A DNA stretch of 64,000 bases, from contig NC_088780.1 in NCBI RefSeq assembly GCF_958450345.1, forward strand, positions 63,263,533-63,327,532, read 5' to 3'. The notes beneath the pieces were generated by a model. The model made no database searches and was not told the DNA's origin. It saw only the letters and a list, made by a program, of their open reading frames with translations. The first letter of the stretch is position 1. The number at the start of each line of letters is the position of its first letter. The stretch comes from Calliphora vicina (Eukaryota; Arthropoda; Insecta; Diptera; Calliphoridae). Shown piece after piece: positions 52,921-64,000 of this stretch. A program made the translations under genes and the position numbers.

Positions 52921-54600
52921 AATGAAAATTCAAGACCTTTCAAGTTTTTAATACAGGTGAATGAACATAGTCATAGTTCAAACGTTGCTGTTGAGGTCAA
53001 TTCTTTACAAACTTTAAACGTGATGGCCAAAATGAAAATTCAAGACCTTTCAAGTTTTTAATACAGGTGAATGAACATAGTCATAGTTCAAACGTTGCTG
53101 TTGAGGTCAATTCTTTACAAACTTGGCATAGAAGAATGTGTCATCAAGATAAAGAACACGCTATGAAATTATTAACTCTTCAAAATGTAAAATATGCTGG
53201 TGGTGATTTCTTTTGTGAGGGCTGTGTAAAGGGTAAGCAGCATAGAATGCCATTTGCAGAAAGTACTAACAGAGCTAAAGAAGTATGAGAATTAGTACAC
53301 ATAGATCTTTGCGGACCGATGCAAGTAAAATCATTTTGTGGCGCTCGTTTAATGGTTGTTTTTCGTGATGATTATTCCAACTATCGTTATTTGTATTGCA
53401 TCAAGGCCAAATCTCAAGTAATTTCAAGATATTTAGATCAAGTGGAAGCAGATACTGGCAAAAAGGTAAAAACATTACGATCAGATAATGGCTCGGAGTA
53501 CGTGAATAAAGAAGTAAGTGATATCTTACGTAAATATAAGGTAGTACACCAAAAATCTACACCATATACACCAGAACACAATGATAGAGCCGAGCGCGAT
53601 ATGAGAATTGTAGTCGAAGCAGCTAGATCTATGATACATAGTAAGGGTCTAAGTCTAAATTACTGGAGAGATGCAGTAAATACCGTAGTTTTTACTTTGA
53701 ATAGAACAGGAAAAAGTCCACAGAAAAATAAAACTCCATTTGAATAATGGTTCGATAAAGTACCTAATATATCCATTCTTCAAGTATTTGCATCTGATGC
53801 ATGTGTTCATATCCCACAGAAAAAATGTCAGAAATTAGATCCGAAATCCAAGAAAGGTGTATTTGTGGGCTATCAAGAAAACTGTAAAGGTTATCGTATG
53901 TGGATACCTAGAGAAAATCGTATAGAAATTTCACGAAATGTTAATTTTAGAGAAACTGAACAAACAATAGTAGCACCAGAGATTGAGAATTGTACAAATC
54001 GTAACATTCAGAGGGAGAATGAACCAACATTAGAAGATGAAGCTGCATTAGTGCCAATAATTGATTCAAATGATGAATTTGAGGATGCTGAAAATGGTGT
54101 TGTAGAAAATATAGAAAGTTCCAATGTTCGCGATTCAACAATAGTACAAAATGATACTGTTATAGGTGTAAATGGTCCAAATAATGAAGACATTCCAGGC
54201 AGTCGCTATAACTTCAGATCAAGAAAGCAAAACGTAGAAGTTAGTGACATTAATTGTTCATTAGTAGCAGATTATGAAGAACCACAGAAATATCAAGAAG
54301 CAATACATAGTAATCTTGGACCGCAGTGGAAGAATGTCATGACTGAAGAATACGAATCCCTTATAAGATATTGTACATGGAATCTAGTAGAATTACCTGA
54401 ACGAAAGAAAGCTATATAAACAAATGGGTATACAAAACAAAAATAAACCAAGAGGGTAAAATAGAACGCTGTAAAACAAGACAAGTTATTCGCGGATTTA
54501 GTAAAAGACAAGGAATAGATTATAATGAGACTATTAGTCCGTTTGACATCAAAACAGATTTGTTTTTGTATGGACACCTTGATGAAAAGATATATGTACT
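52915..54600 (+). pseudogene. copia-type retrotransposon: integrase and RT start
   Basis: Pre-integrase zinc finger (WHRRMCHQDKEHAMKLL with FFCEGCVKGKQHRMPF), then a TGA near 53287, then the integrase core: HIDLCGPM, FRDDYSNYRYLY, LRSDNGSEYVN and TPYTPEHNDRAERDMR, i.e. the D, D and E of the DDE triad; then a TAA near 53747 and KGVFVGYQENCKGYRMW. From 54270 the RT begins (EEYESLIRYCTWNLVELPE) and is broken and truncated by 54600. A 107-bp tandem duplication lies at 52918-53125. No LTR seen. Confidence 0.82.
52918..53125 (+). repeat. 107-bp tandem duplication in the copia element
   Basis: The stretch from gatggccaaaatgaaaattc (or its near copy at 52914) to gaggtcaattctttacaaac occurs twice, at about 52914-53013 and 53022-53121, separated by tttaaacgt. 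It breaks the frame before the integrase zinc finger and must be recent. Confidence 0.8.
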
Positions 54601-54602
54601 TT

Positions 54603-54728
54603 ATTAATGATATCAGCAGATTATTTTAAACTTTTTAATTATGAAATTGTGAACATTGATGGACTATTTAAGGTTTTTTAAGGAAAAAAAACTTCTGTCA
54701 AAATCTAGTCGGACTGAAGTATGTTCAG
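54603..54728 (+). repeat. Repeat end shared with 60195-60300 and 60495-60610
   Basis: Starts atatcagcagattattttaa and runs through gaacattgatgga and acttctgtcaaaat. The same sequence occurs inverted at 60195-60300 and direct at 60495-60610. It continues after the MITE at 55486-55600. Confidence 0.65.
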
Positions 54729-55482
54729 TAGTGCGATTCACTAACTTTTAACGAACCGACAATCGTAATGTTTATCGACATAAATAATCGCTTGCAGTAA
54801 CGATAGTGTGATTCAGTAATTTATTTTTAACGGTTGTTGAAGATATAACATCTCTGTCTACAAAATATCAAAATAAGCGAAAAGTAGAAAACCATTATTT
54901 GACACATAATGAAATAATTAACCAGTGGTGTAGTGAGTACAACGTTGACTAGCAATCGGAAGGTTGTTGGTTCGACACTTGGCTGCGACTTGCATTTTTT
55001 TTATTTATTTTTTTAGTAAATACATAATTTTATAAATAATTCTACTAACAAAACAACTTATTTCCTGCCAAAATGTAAAGGATTACTTTTGGGACATCGC
55101 GAACAAAAATAAGTACTTCCAGGTGAATAATTAATAGTATAATCTTCAAATTCCCCTATTTTTCAGCTTATTTTTTTATATTTTATTGTAAATATTAATA
55201 AGTTAAGTAAACAAAATTGTGTTTCCATTATTTTTACGATAGTTCCAGCTACAAAAGAAGAAGATGACGAAGAAAAAATTGCAAATACACTTTATCGATT
55301 AAATAAACACAACTTAAATTATTGTCGCTAACATAACGAAAAAAAAACTGCTTTAAGTAACAGCTGACTTCAACCGACAGCGAATGTCGTTAAAAATGTT
55401 ACTGAATAGCAAATTCGATAAATTTTCGTTATATTTATTTTAACGATACGATTATCGTTATAAAAGTTAGTGAATCGCACTA
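54729..55482. mobile_element. MITE, 754 bp, with tRNA-like core
   Basis: Inverted ends tagtgcgattcactaacttt and the inverse agree over 20 bases; CAG stands on both sides (54726-54728, 55483-55485). Subterminal gattatcgtta/taacgata words follow. Comparison with the related unbroken repeat near 60620 supports insertion. It contains the tRNA-like segment below and AT-rich DNA, no transposase. Confidence 0.7.
54941..55005 (+). tRNA. tRNA-like sequence inside the MITE (pseudo-tRNA)
   Basis: Has A-box-like gtggtgtagtgagta and B box ggttcgacac, with ctagcaatcggaagg between them where the anticodon arm would lie. The acceptor stem is not convincing. Probably a captured pseudo-tRNA or SINE head rather than a working gene. 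Confidence 0.4.
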
Positions 55483-55715
55483 CAGGTGATTCTATGTGAT
55501 TAATGAAGTGATTAAGTTTTAATAATGTCCATTAGAAGTGATTAACAAATCATTTAAATGTATGGATAATCATCTCGATTTTGAAGTTTTATCGTTTTTA
55601 TTATCGTTTGCTGACAAATATGTTATTTGTTAAAAAGTGTATATAAACTTTTCAGCATACGGCAAATTTGCTAGCATATTGACTATATATCTTAACATGT
55701 AGTCCTGCCTGATTA

Positions 55716-56148
55716 AGATTGCATTGATATGTTCACAAGAGTTGTTCAGCTTTACCGTAGCTACAACTTTGGCAAATATTGTTAGTGAAAAATTAGGAAT
55801 CCCTGTAAGTTATTCAAAAAAAAGTGAAAAAAAATTTGTTTCCTATATTTATTTATTTATATTAAAAACGCCACGAAAAAGTTATTTTGTTGGCAAAAAA
55901 TGTAAACAAAATTTGTTTTGTGGAGTCTTAGCTATATTATTTCCATATATAGTAAAGCCGTGTCACCAAGTTTGAATTAGCTGTTCGCCAAAAACTGATG
56001 ACACCTCTTTTTGAGGGCCCACTGATTTTCAGTAAATTGGTCATCAAAATCGCCAAACTGAGTATAGGGTTTAACTACTATAGTAGAGTCGAACCAATAC
56101 TGTTCAGTCCGTGTGTTTTTCCAAAAGTCTTTACTTGTTGCACAGTGT
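55716..56148 (+). repeat. Solo arm of the 37096-39507 element family
   Basis: From gcattgatatgttcacaaga to the end acagtgtaat, it follows the right arm of that element with about 10-15 percent visible difference, including ttaccgtagctacaactttg and actgagtatagggttt. No second arm faces it nearby. Confidence 0.7.
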
Positions 56149-56249
56149 AATTAGCCCTTTGGTATTTGGACATTCGAGAAAAACTTTGCATTTGCATATA
56201 AATCAGATCCCTAGTCATTAAATATTTTTAGTATTATTATTCTAAAATA

Positions 56250-56962
56250 AACAAGTAAGAAAGTATAGTCGGTTAAGTACTGTGCAATAATTGCGCTAGA
56301 TATCAAGAATGCCTTCAATTCGGCGGAATGGAACAATATAAATTCGTCTCTGCAAAATTTAAACGTTCCAGAGTACCTTATAAGTAAAAGATTAATTTTC
56401 CAATAGAAACCTGTGGTATGTGACGGACACGAAGATGTGCAGATATACGCAAACGATCCATTAGAAACATCGAGAAATGGCTGGTAAAATCTAACCTCAA
56501 ACTTGCAGAACAAAAAACAGATGCCGTTTTGATAAGCAGCAGGAGAGCAAATGAAGTTCCAAGGATCCAAGTTGGAAGAAGAGAAATTGTTTCCACGGAA
56601 GCAATAAAATATCTGGGCGTGATCATTGATAACTGACTAAATTTTAAACGACATACTGAGTACTCATGACAAAAGGCTACTAAAGTCGTGAATTCATTGA
56701 CCAGGATGATGCCAAATATACATAGGAGGCCCAAGGCAAAACCGCAGAATACTTCTATCGAGAGTGGCAAACTCTATACTGCTAATGGGTCACCCATCTG
56801 GAATAGTTCACTAAGATGCACCTCCAGGAAGGACATGATGTCCATTTTCCGTAGTAGTTGTCTACGCGTATGCAGCGGATATCGCACCATATCTCTTGAT
56901 GCATCATGTGTAGTTGCGGGCATAAAGAATGTCCAACGCTTTGGGACATCAATCATCAATTG
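56250..56962 (+). pseudogene. R1-like retrotransposon RT fragment behind a DINE-like start
   Basis: Positions 56250-56275 carry the aacaagtaagaaagtatagt start seen in the DINE-like repeats. Then, with shifts and stops, come LDIKNAFNSAEWNNI (RT palm, first Asp), NIEKWLVKSNLKLAEQKTDA, IQVGRREIVSTEAIKYLGVI and NSLTRMMPNI, the order found in R1-type RTs. The YADD core is damaged (QIYANDPL). Dead. Confidence 0.65.
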
Positions 56963-57462
56963 AAATTGCAGATTTTATAGGAGAATGAACTGCAGACGAA
57001 TGCAAAGCTAAATTTAAAACAAACTTAAGCAAAAACAAACAACAATGAGATTTTTTAACTCAATTTGTTTCATTTTTATTTCGATAATTAATTTAATAAT
57101 TAATTTGACATTTTGAAACAAATGTTCATACGACTCAATATACATATTATCATATGAAATTCAACATATCGTGTAGACACAACAATTGTATGCTAACTCA
57201 TATGTTGAATTATCATTTGCTGGCATATGTAAAATTAAAAAAATTTGCTACTTTCAGCATATCGTGTAGACACCTAACATATTGAATATGCTTATAGAGG
57301 CATTTGTTGTTATTGTTAAGCATATGCGTTTAAGCATGTTGTATGTTGTTTCATCATATCGTGTAGACTAAGCTTAAAACTATACTGAAATTGACAAAAA
57401 CATTACCAAAACAAACATACATAATATAATTTTATTTTCAACAACATACATTTATTTTTTAG
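56963..57462. other. Spacer with atatcgtgtagac repeats
   Basis: The words catatcgtgtagac(a/t) occur at about 57167, 57255 and 57355 with catatg words between; likely a decayed repeat. No gene seen. Confidence 0.35.
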
Positions 57463-60004
57463 ATATGGGGAATTTCATGTCAAGTGAACCAACTTTTGAA
57501 ATCGATGTCTTCCGATCGGGATGAAATTTGCACCAAGGTTAGCTCTATTGGATAGTAACTCAGACACAATTTTTCAACAACATCGGTCGAGAACTCTCTG
57601 AGTTATAGGGGGTAAAATTTTGACAATTTGGTCAAACAGGGGTTTTTTCTTATCCATGTAACTTATTACCTATTGTTCTTAGCAAAATGTGTCCCGAATA
57701 GTATAGATAGCTATTTCTTCGATCTTTCGAAAAAAAATATTTAAAAAAAAAAATAAAAAATTTTTAATATTTTTTTTCCGAAATCAAAAACTTTTTTTTT
57801 TTTAAATTTTTTCTCTTTTTTTTTTTTTTTCTTAAAATAAAGTTTAGATATTTTCCTTGAACACCTACTTGGTCGCTTAGTGGGATGCGAGTGGGATATC
57901 TATCAAAATAAATATTTTGTAACTCAAAACATAAAATTTTGGACTTTTTTTGCAAAATCAAAAACTTTGTTAACTTTTTTTTTCAAAATGGACCCTTTTT
58001 TAATCTTTTTTTTTAGGTCAAACAAAAGCTTAGATATTATCCTTGAAGACCCTTTTGGTCGCTTAGTGGGATGCGAGTGGGATATCTATCAAAATAAATA
58101 TTTTTTAACTCAAGACTTACAATTTTTGACTTTTTTTTTTGCAAATACGATTTTTTTTCCAAATGGGCCCTTTTTTAAAATTTTGTTTGTAGTCAAAAGA
58201 AAGCTTAGGTCCATTCCTTTAAGATATTTTTAGTCCCTTAGTGGGATGCGAGTGGGATATCTATCAAAATAAATATTTTGTAACGCAAGACATAAAATTT
58301 TTTAATTTTTTTTTGCAAAATCAAAATTTTTTTCCAATATGGGCCCTTTTTTAATTTTTTTTTTTGCTCAAAAGAAAGCCTAGGTCCATTCCTTTAAGAT
58401 ATTTTTAGTCCCTTAGTGGGATGCGAGTGGGATATCTATCAAAATAAATATTTTGTAACAATTTTTTAATTTTTTTTTGCAAAATCTAAATTTTTTTCCA
58501 ATATGGGACTTTTTTTTAAAATTTTTTTTTTGCTCAAAAGAAAGCTTAGGTCTTTTCCTTTAAGACCTATTTTGTCACTTAGGAAGATGTGAGTAGGATA
58601 TCTATTAAAATAAAAATGTTGTAACTCAAGACATTCAATTATTGACTTTTTTTTTGCAAATTCGAATTTTTTTTCAAAATGGGCCCTTTTTTAAAAATTT
58701 TTTTTTAGTCAAAAGAAAGCTTAGGTCCATTCCTTTAAGATATTTTAGGTCCCTTAGTGGGATACGAGTGGGATATCTATCAAAATAAATATTTTGTAAC
58801 TCAAGATATACAATTTTTGATTTTTTGGCAAAATCAAAAACTTTTTTGACTTTTTTTTAAAATGGGCCCTTTTTGTAATTTTTTTTTGCTATAAAGAAAG
58901 CTTAGGCCTATTCCTTTAAGATGGTTTTGATCGCTTAGTGGGATGCGAGTGGGATATATATCAAAATAAATGTTTTGTAACTCAAGACATACAATTTTTG
59001 TGTTAAAACATTTATTTTGATAGATATCCCACTCGCATCCCACTAAGGGACTAAAAATATCTTAAAAGAATGGACCAAGGCTTTCTTTTGAGCAAAAAAA
59101 AAAATTAAAAAAGGGCCCATATTGGAAAAAAATTTTGATTTTGCAAAAAAAAATTAAAAAATTTTATGTCTTGCGTTACAAAATATTTATTTTGATAGAT
59201 ATCCCACTCGCATCCCACTAAGGGACTAAAAATATCTTAAAGGAATGGACCTAAGCTTTCTTTTGACTACAAAAAAAATTTTAAAAAAAGGGCCCATTTG
59301 GAAAAAAAATCGTATTTGCAAAAATAAAAGTCAAAAATTGTAAGTCTTGAGTTAAAAAATATTTATTTTGATAGATATCCCACTCGCATCCCACTAAGCG
59401 ACCAAAAGGGTCTTCAAGGATAATATCTAAGCTTTTGTTTGACCTAAAAAAAAAGATTAAAAAAGGGTTCATTTTGAAAAAAAAAAGTCAACAAAGTTTT
59501 TGATTTTGCAAAAAAAGTCCAAAATTTTATGTTTTGAGTTACAAAATATTTATTTTGATAGATATCCCACTCGCATCCCACTAAGCGACCAAGTAGGTGT
59601 TCAAGGAAAATATCTAAACTTTATTTTAAGAAAAAAAAAAAAAAAAGAGAAAAAATTTTAAAAAAAGTCAAAAAAGTTTTTGATTTCGGAAAAAAAATAT
59701 TAAAAATTTTTTATTTTTTTTTTTAAATATTTTTTTTCGAAAGATCGAAGAAATAGCTATCTATACTATTTGGGACACATTTTGCTAAGAACAATAGGTA
59801 ATAAGTTACATGGATAAGAAAAAACCCCTGTTTGACCAAATTGTCAAAATTTTACCCCCTATAACTCAGAGAGTTCTCGACCGATGTTGTTGAAAAATTG
59901 TGTCTGAGTTACTATCCAATAGAGCTAACCTTGGTGCAAATTTCATCCCGATCGGAAGACATCGATTTCAAAAGTTGGTTCACTTGACATGAAATTCCCC
60001 ATAT
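57463..60004. mobile_element. Foldback-type element with tandem subrepeats
   Basis: Outer inverted ends atatggggaatttcatgtca match exactly, and the arms then agree for about 300 bp almost without change (57463-57760 and 59700-60004). Inside, seven forward units of about 162-183 bp (each with gtgggatgcgagtgggatat, at about 57877, 58060, 58239, 58417, 58579, 58754, 58935) face four inverse units (59022-59575). Long arms built of tandem subrepeats are typical of foldback (FB) elements. No transposase frame; frames within it are by-products. No 9-bp duplication was found. Confidence 0.82.
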
Positions 60005-60745
60005 ATGAAATTCAAGAACTATTGAAGAGCTGTTACGCATTTTTTTATTAATTTTTTTATGTTTTTAATTTATTTTTTCAGTTTTCAATTTTGTCACGAA
60101 ACGTTACAAAAGTAAACAAATTTGAAAAAAAAACAATGGCGCTCTAAAAATGTAAACAAATTTTGACAAACATAGTATGTAACCACAAAGGGTGCCGATA
60201 AATAAATTTTGACAGAAGTTTTTTTTTCTTAATAAACCTTAAATAATCCATCAATGTTCACAATTTCATAATTAAAAAGTTTAAAATAATCTGCTGATAT
60301 CTTTAATAAAGTATTAATTTCCATATTTAATGCTTCAAACAAATATAAATTTGTTTGTTGTTTTTTATTTGTCAATTTAATAATTTTAGTGTCAACTTAA
60401 TCATCTCAAATGTAATGTGAACGGCTTTGATTAACTTAAACAAAATTTTGCTTAAACGCATTTAAAAGCCCAAGTGTGAACATAGCATAATGCTCAAATA
60501 ATCAGCAGATTATTTTAAACTTATTAATGATAAAATTGTGAATATTGATGGATAATTTAAGGTTTTTTTAAGGAAAAAAAACTTCTGTCAAAATTTATTT
60601 GTCGGTACTACACTGAATGTCGTTTGGAGGTGATTAATGAAGTGATTAATTTTTAATCATGTCAATTTGAAGTGATTAACAAATCATTTAAATGTATGGT
60701 TAATCATCTCGATTTTGAAGTGATTAGAGCTTAATCACGTTTGAG
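60005..60745. other. Repeat-rich spacer
   Basis: Holds two copies of the atcagcagattattttaaac repeat in opposite directions (60195-60300 and 60495-60610), followed by gtgattaatgaagtgatta and gtgattaacaaatcattt words shared with 55495-55600. Confidence 0.55.
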
Positions 60746-60883
60746 ATGCTGCCGAAAGTCCATCCGGATGTGTCGGGCAAGGGGATCCTGCATCAGAATC
60801 TGATGGTTGGGGTGACTCGGCAGATGGCATGCCAACAGGAACTGTCTAGTCAACAACACATTATGTTGTTTGACCGACAGTAA
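60746..60883 (+). CDS. Short GC-rich ORF, 45 residues, possible captured fragment
   Basis: Reads MLPKVHPDVSGKGILHQNLM and ends QHIMLFDRQ before TAA. G and C are far more frequent, especially at third positions, than in the flanking repeat. There is no domain, signal or membrane segment that I know. It directly follows a repeat (ends near 60740), so it may be a piece of a gene carried by a transposon, or an exon of a gene not otherwise seen. Confidence 0.3.
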   Translation: MLPKVHPDVSGKGILHQNLMVGVTRQMACQQELSSQQHIMLFDRQ

Positions 60884-62210
60884 CCTGGTTTCCTCATATA
60901 GATGATTCAAAGCTGTACAAATCGAAAGTTTTTACCTTATTGTATTTGTTGCTGTGGCGCTGCCACCTTATTAGATTAGCCACGATTGTTAGTAAATAGC
61001 GTCGATGTGATATCGATGTCAACTCGAAGATTTGAAAAAAACACTCGTAATAATTTAAAAAGTTAAAAAAAACAAACATTTTTAAATAATTGGAAAAATC
61101 TCTACATATTTATATTAATAGAATAATACTTGGAAAGACTTCGTTCGTTCATTTTTAATGTCTTTTTAAAATTGGTTAAATAATGCCTGAATTAAGAATG
61201 TTTAAATTTGCGTGCCCAAAAAAATATACTTTTGCCTATATCTCGGAAATTTGAGGGTGTATTGGAACTCCACATAGGTCACTAGGTCATTTGCCAAGTT
61301 ATTTTTGAGTGTTGCACAGTGTAATATTTTAGGATGATTTGAACAGTAATTAATTATTCTGGCTGAAGATGTATTTTCCCATTATTAAAGTATCTAAATA
61401 AGAAAGTATATATTCACTTTTCATTTCTATATACAATTTAATGTCGTGTTGAAATGAATTAAACGTTGATAACATATTGTTACGAAATTGTATTTTAATT
61501 CAATGATTCCTAACGGCTGGTTTAAAGTTGCATCATGTTTCTCAATCTTTCTATTTCTGGAGACTTCTAATTTTTGACAATGTTGATTACCGGCCGATTA
61601 ACAGCAGTTAACATAACTGTGGATATTATTAACATAGCTGTGGAACATACAACATTGAAAGCTTTGATCATTGCAGAGATATAACTTTCATGAAGCTACT
61701 GGAAGGAAGATGGTGATGTGTATAAACAATTGCTGTGGTTGTAGTTAGTTTATCATATACTACGTTTATACGCACGGCTTTTTCGCAAATAAAAATATTG
61801 CAATTAGAAAAATTTGTCGCATACACAGTGAATTATTTTTTTATTTGCGAGTAGCTAACTCACGAAAACAATTCTTGATTAACGACACTATTTGCAAATA
61901 AGATTTTAAACATTGCCATATGTTTTTACGTTTTTAGTTTATTAAGACGTTTTTTAAATATTTCATTGCATTTTTACATTAATTTTATTGCAAGACAAAC
62001 AAGAAATTTAGATATTTTTAATTTTTGCATTTAAAAAAATAAAAAATTTATCATATTTTTACCAATAACATTGCTACCAAATTATTAAAGTTTACCATCC
62101 AGCAGCTCATAAAAACAAGAATTTTCCGTAACCAAAGTGACTTATAAACAGTGAGTTAGTTAATTGCAAATTGAAAAGTGGGCAGGGTCACTTTCACTTA
62201 ACGCCCACTT
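60884..62210. other. Spacer, no gene recognised
   Basis: AT-rich with short frames only. At 61310-61322 ttgcacagtgtaat equals the end word of the 37096-39507 element family, with no arm attached that I could confirm. Confidence 0.35.
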
Positions 62211-62800
62211 TTTATCTATATATATAAAAGTGAATGTGTGTTTGCTGGTTTGAAGACTATAGACCACGGCTAACCGGCTGCCCGATTTGCTTGAAATTTG
62301 TACAGTATGTTCCTGTATGTCTGGAAGAACTAGGCTACGTTTTGTTTTGAAGTATCAAGTGGGCGTGGTACCTCCAATACAAAGTTAATTTAAAAAATCA
62401 GATATATATATAATAGCTATAGTCCTTAAATTTTACATGAGAAATTCCACCGTTAGTATAAATATTTGAGGCAAAAATAGGAGTAGTCGCCACAGAGGGC
62501 GTGGCACCTCCCATATGATGTTAATTAAAAAATCGAATATATACTGTAAGAGATAGAGTCCATAAATTGTGTACGTTTATTCTACCATTAATATTAATAT
62601 TTAGGACAAGAATGGGCGGACTATAACTAGTGGGAGTGGCACCTCTCATACAAACTAAATACTAAAATTCAGATCTATCTGTATAATTGTAATATGTAAA
62701 GAATTAACTTATCCTAATATTTAGGACAGAAATTCTTTACGTTGCGTGTTCGCGAGTGGGAAACCCCACATACTTATAGGTCTATGCACCAGATGGAAAA
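62211..62800 (+). repeat. Helitron-like repeat with cgtggcacctcc units
   Basis: Starts tctatatatataaaagtgaa, then tgtgtgtttgctggtttg, as in the 5' ends of insect Helitron-type repeats I remember. It continues with three imperfect units (62345, 62500, 62632) holding g(g/a)cgtggcacctcccatac-like words. No CTRR end could be fixed. Confidence 0.4.
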
Positions 62801-63896
62801 ACCAAAAATATTGCATTTCCTAAGGCATTAGAACAACAAATAATTAATACAAAACATTATTTACTAAACATTAAATACAAATATTTTTTGTTCTAAACTT
62901 TTCTATTTTATTGCAACTCACATTAAGATTAGAAAATATGAAATAAATAATGTACATACATATGTACTTTTTATTACATTAGAAACAAATTTTAGATAGA
63001 CTAGACATATTGTAATGGAGAGGCGTGAAAATCGGCATTTATTGGACGTTTCCTTTATAATAAATTAAAAACAAATTAATAAAAATATAAATAATAAATG
63101 TTCAATAATAAAAAAGTACACCACTTAACAATTTACGCAGCACAGAACATAGTACTGAAACTTATATAGAATATTAATTTGAACTAGGCATTTTCAATGT
63201 TACTGGAAAAGGTGCAAAAATGTGCAGCTAAATTAAACAGAATCGTAAACTATATACTTTTTGTAATATATATATAAAGGTTTGGTGGTTAAATTTGATT
63301 GAGAAACATTTTAAAACTCTAAATTATATCAACACAAATTCTAAAAACACGTACGATAAGCTACTTCTGAAAAATATTTTTTTTTTAAATACAGAACACA
63401 AATAACCGATATGAAATATATTTAGAACAAAGCCAATACCATCAGTTTTTATATCCATTTTTTAAAATTTGAATTAAACACTTTTATAAAATATAAATCC
63501 ACAATTGAACTTAAACTTTGTTTTCGTTTTTTTTTCTACTAGCTTATGCACGTTTGTTTGTTCTCAATTAAATTGTTTATATTATGGAAGTACCGTTAGA
63601 AATTATCAAAAAAAAAAATTCAAAGTGCAAAATCAATAGTTTTAGCGACTAGTTATTCCTCTTCAAGATCAATATTTTAATATATTTTTTTTATTTTTGT
63701 CGTATGAGTGCAACCACTGTGCAGTGTATACTTGTACATTATAAGTGTGATTTTTAAAGTTTGTAATATATGTAAGTGTCTACATTAAAAGATATTGACT
63801 ATTTTTTTATGTTTTATATTTATTTATACAAATTATTTCACTTTCAAACTTAAAATAATTTAACAATTATATGTTAAAAAAATAGAATTATTAATA
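62801..63896. other. AT-rich spacer, nothing recognised
   Basis: No motif, bias or repeat noticed. Confidence 0.4.
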
Positions 63897-64000
63897 AAAA
63901 ACAAGTAAGAGTGCTATATTCGGCTATGCCGAATATTATATACCCTTCAACTTTGTTGTGGATGCATTATTATTTTTTATAATTAGCGTACAGCATCCCA
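63897..64000 (+). mobile_element. DINE/Helitron-like repeat, copy 4, cut by window end
   Basis: Starts aaaaacaagtaagagtgcta with ttcggctatgccgaa and cccttcaactttgttgtgga; it follows the copy at 39961 closely over its whole visible length. Confidence 0.6.

Noticed and set aside
57880..59472. Frames with repeated GCEWDIYQNKYF words
   Set aside because: Products of the foldback subrepeats; the same peptide on both strands simply reflects the mirrored arrays.
57454..60013. 9-bp target duplication of the foldback element
   Set aside because: The nine bases on each side of the inverted ends do not match; left unreported as a duplication.

Overview
This window looks like nuclear DNA from a higher fly (Diptera, probably a calyptrate). 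The evidence is a multi-exon Ythdf gene with insect-like protein sequence, very AT-rich spacer, and dense fly-type transposons: jockey, I, R1/LOA, copia, gypsy, Tc1, mariner, hAT, piggyBac, Transib, foldback and a Helitron/DINE-like short repeat. I infer the species group only; nothing in the sequence names it.

The only host gene I recognise with confidence is Ythdf, the cytoplasmic YTH-family reader of N6-methyladenosine in mRNA. It lies on the minus strand from the start codon at 31931 to the stop codon at 829. Eight coding exons join in phase through consensus splice sites to give 766 codons. The 5' cluster of four short exons (31038-31931, one only 22 nt long) is separated from the 3' cluster (829-3096) by one intron of 27,941 bp. 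The other introns are about 70-460 bp. The large intron is almost wholly nested transposons.

Inside that intron, in order: an old repeat split by a MITE (3.5-4.0 kb), a DINE-like repeat and a mariner fragment (4.4-5.6 kb), an RTE-like 3' piece (7.7-8.1 kb), a complete but dead Tc1 element (8201-9833), a nearly intact jockey-type retrotransposon with target duplication (10238-14389), a hAT fragment (16.0-16.5 kb), a small intronless candidate gene (17018-17179), an I-type RNase H fragment (18.3-19.65 kb), a complete Transib element (RAG1-related, 20259-23658), a palindromic foldback (23.8-24.4 kb), piggyBac-like remnants (24.6-25.9 kb), two R1/LOA-type fragments (25.9-28.0 kb), a gypsy integrase piece and a mariner piece (28.0-29.5 kb).

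Upstream of Ythdf (32.2-64 kb) no further host gene is evident. This half holds three short hAT elements with exact 8-bp duplications (32686-33348, 33648-33945, 36469-36707), a 2.4 kb element with about 410-bp inverted arms (37096-39507), a DINE-like element with a central minisatellite that was duplicated around a piece of foreign filler (39961-41450), a decayed jockey-type element (41.7-44.7 kb), a copia-type element (46.6-54.6 kb) apparently split by an element carrying a spliced SAM-like gene that is itself split by a hAT element (49321-51638), a MITE with a tRNA-like core (54729-55482), an R1-type fragment (56.3-57.0 kb), a foldback element with tandem subrepeats (57463-60004), a short GC-rich ORF (60746-60883) and a Helitron-like repeat (62.2-62.8 kb).

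Most mobile coding regions carry stops or frameshifts and are treated as pseudogenes. Domain and family calls come from reading motifs by eye; no search was run.
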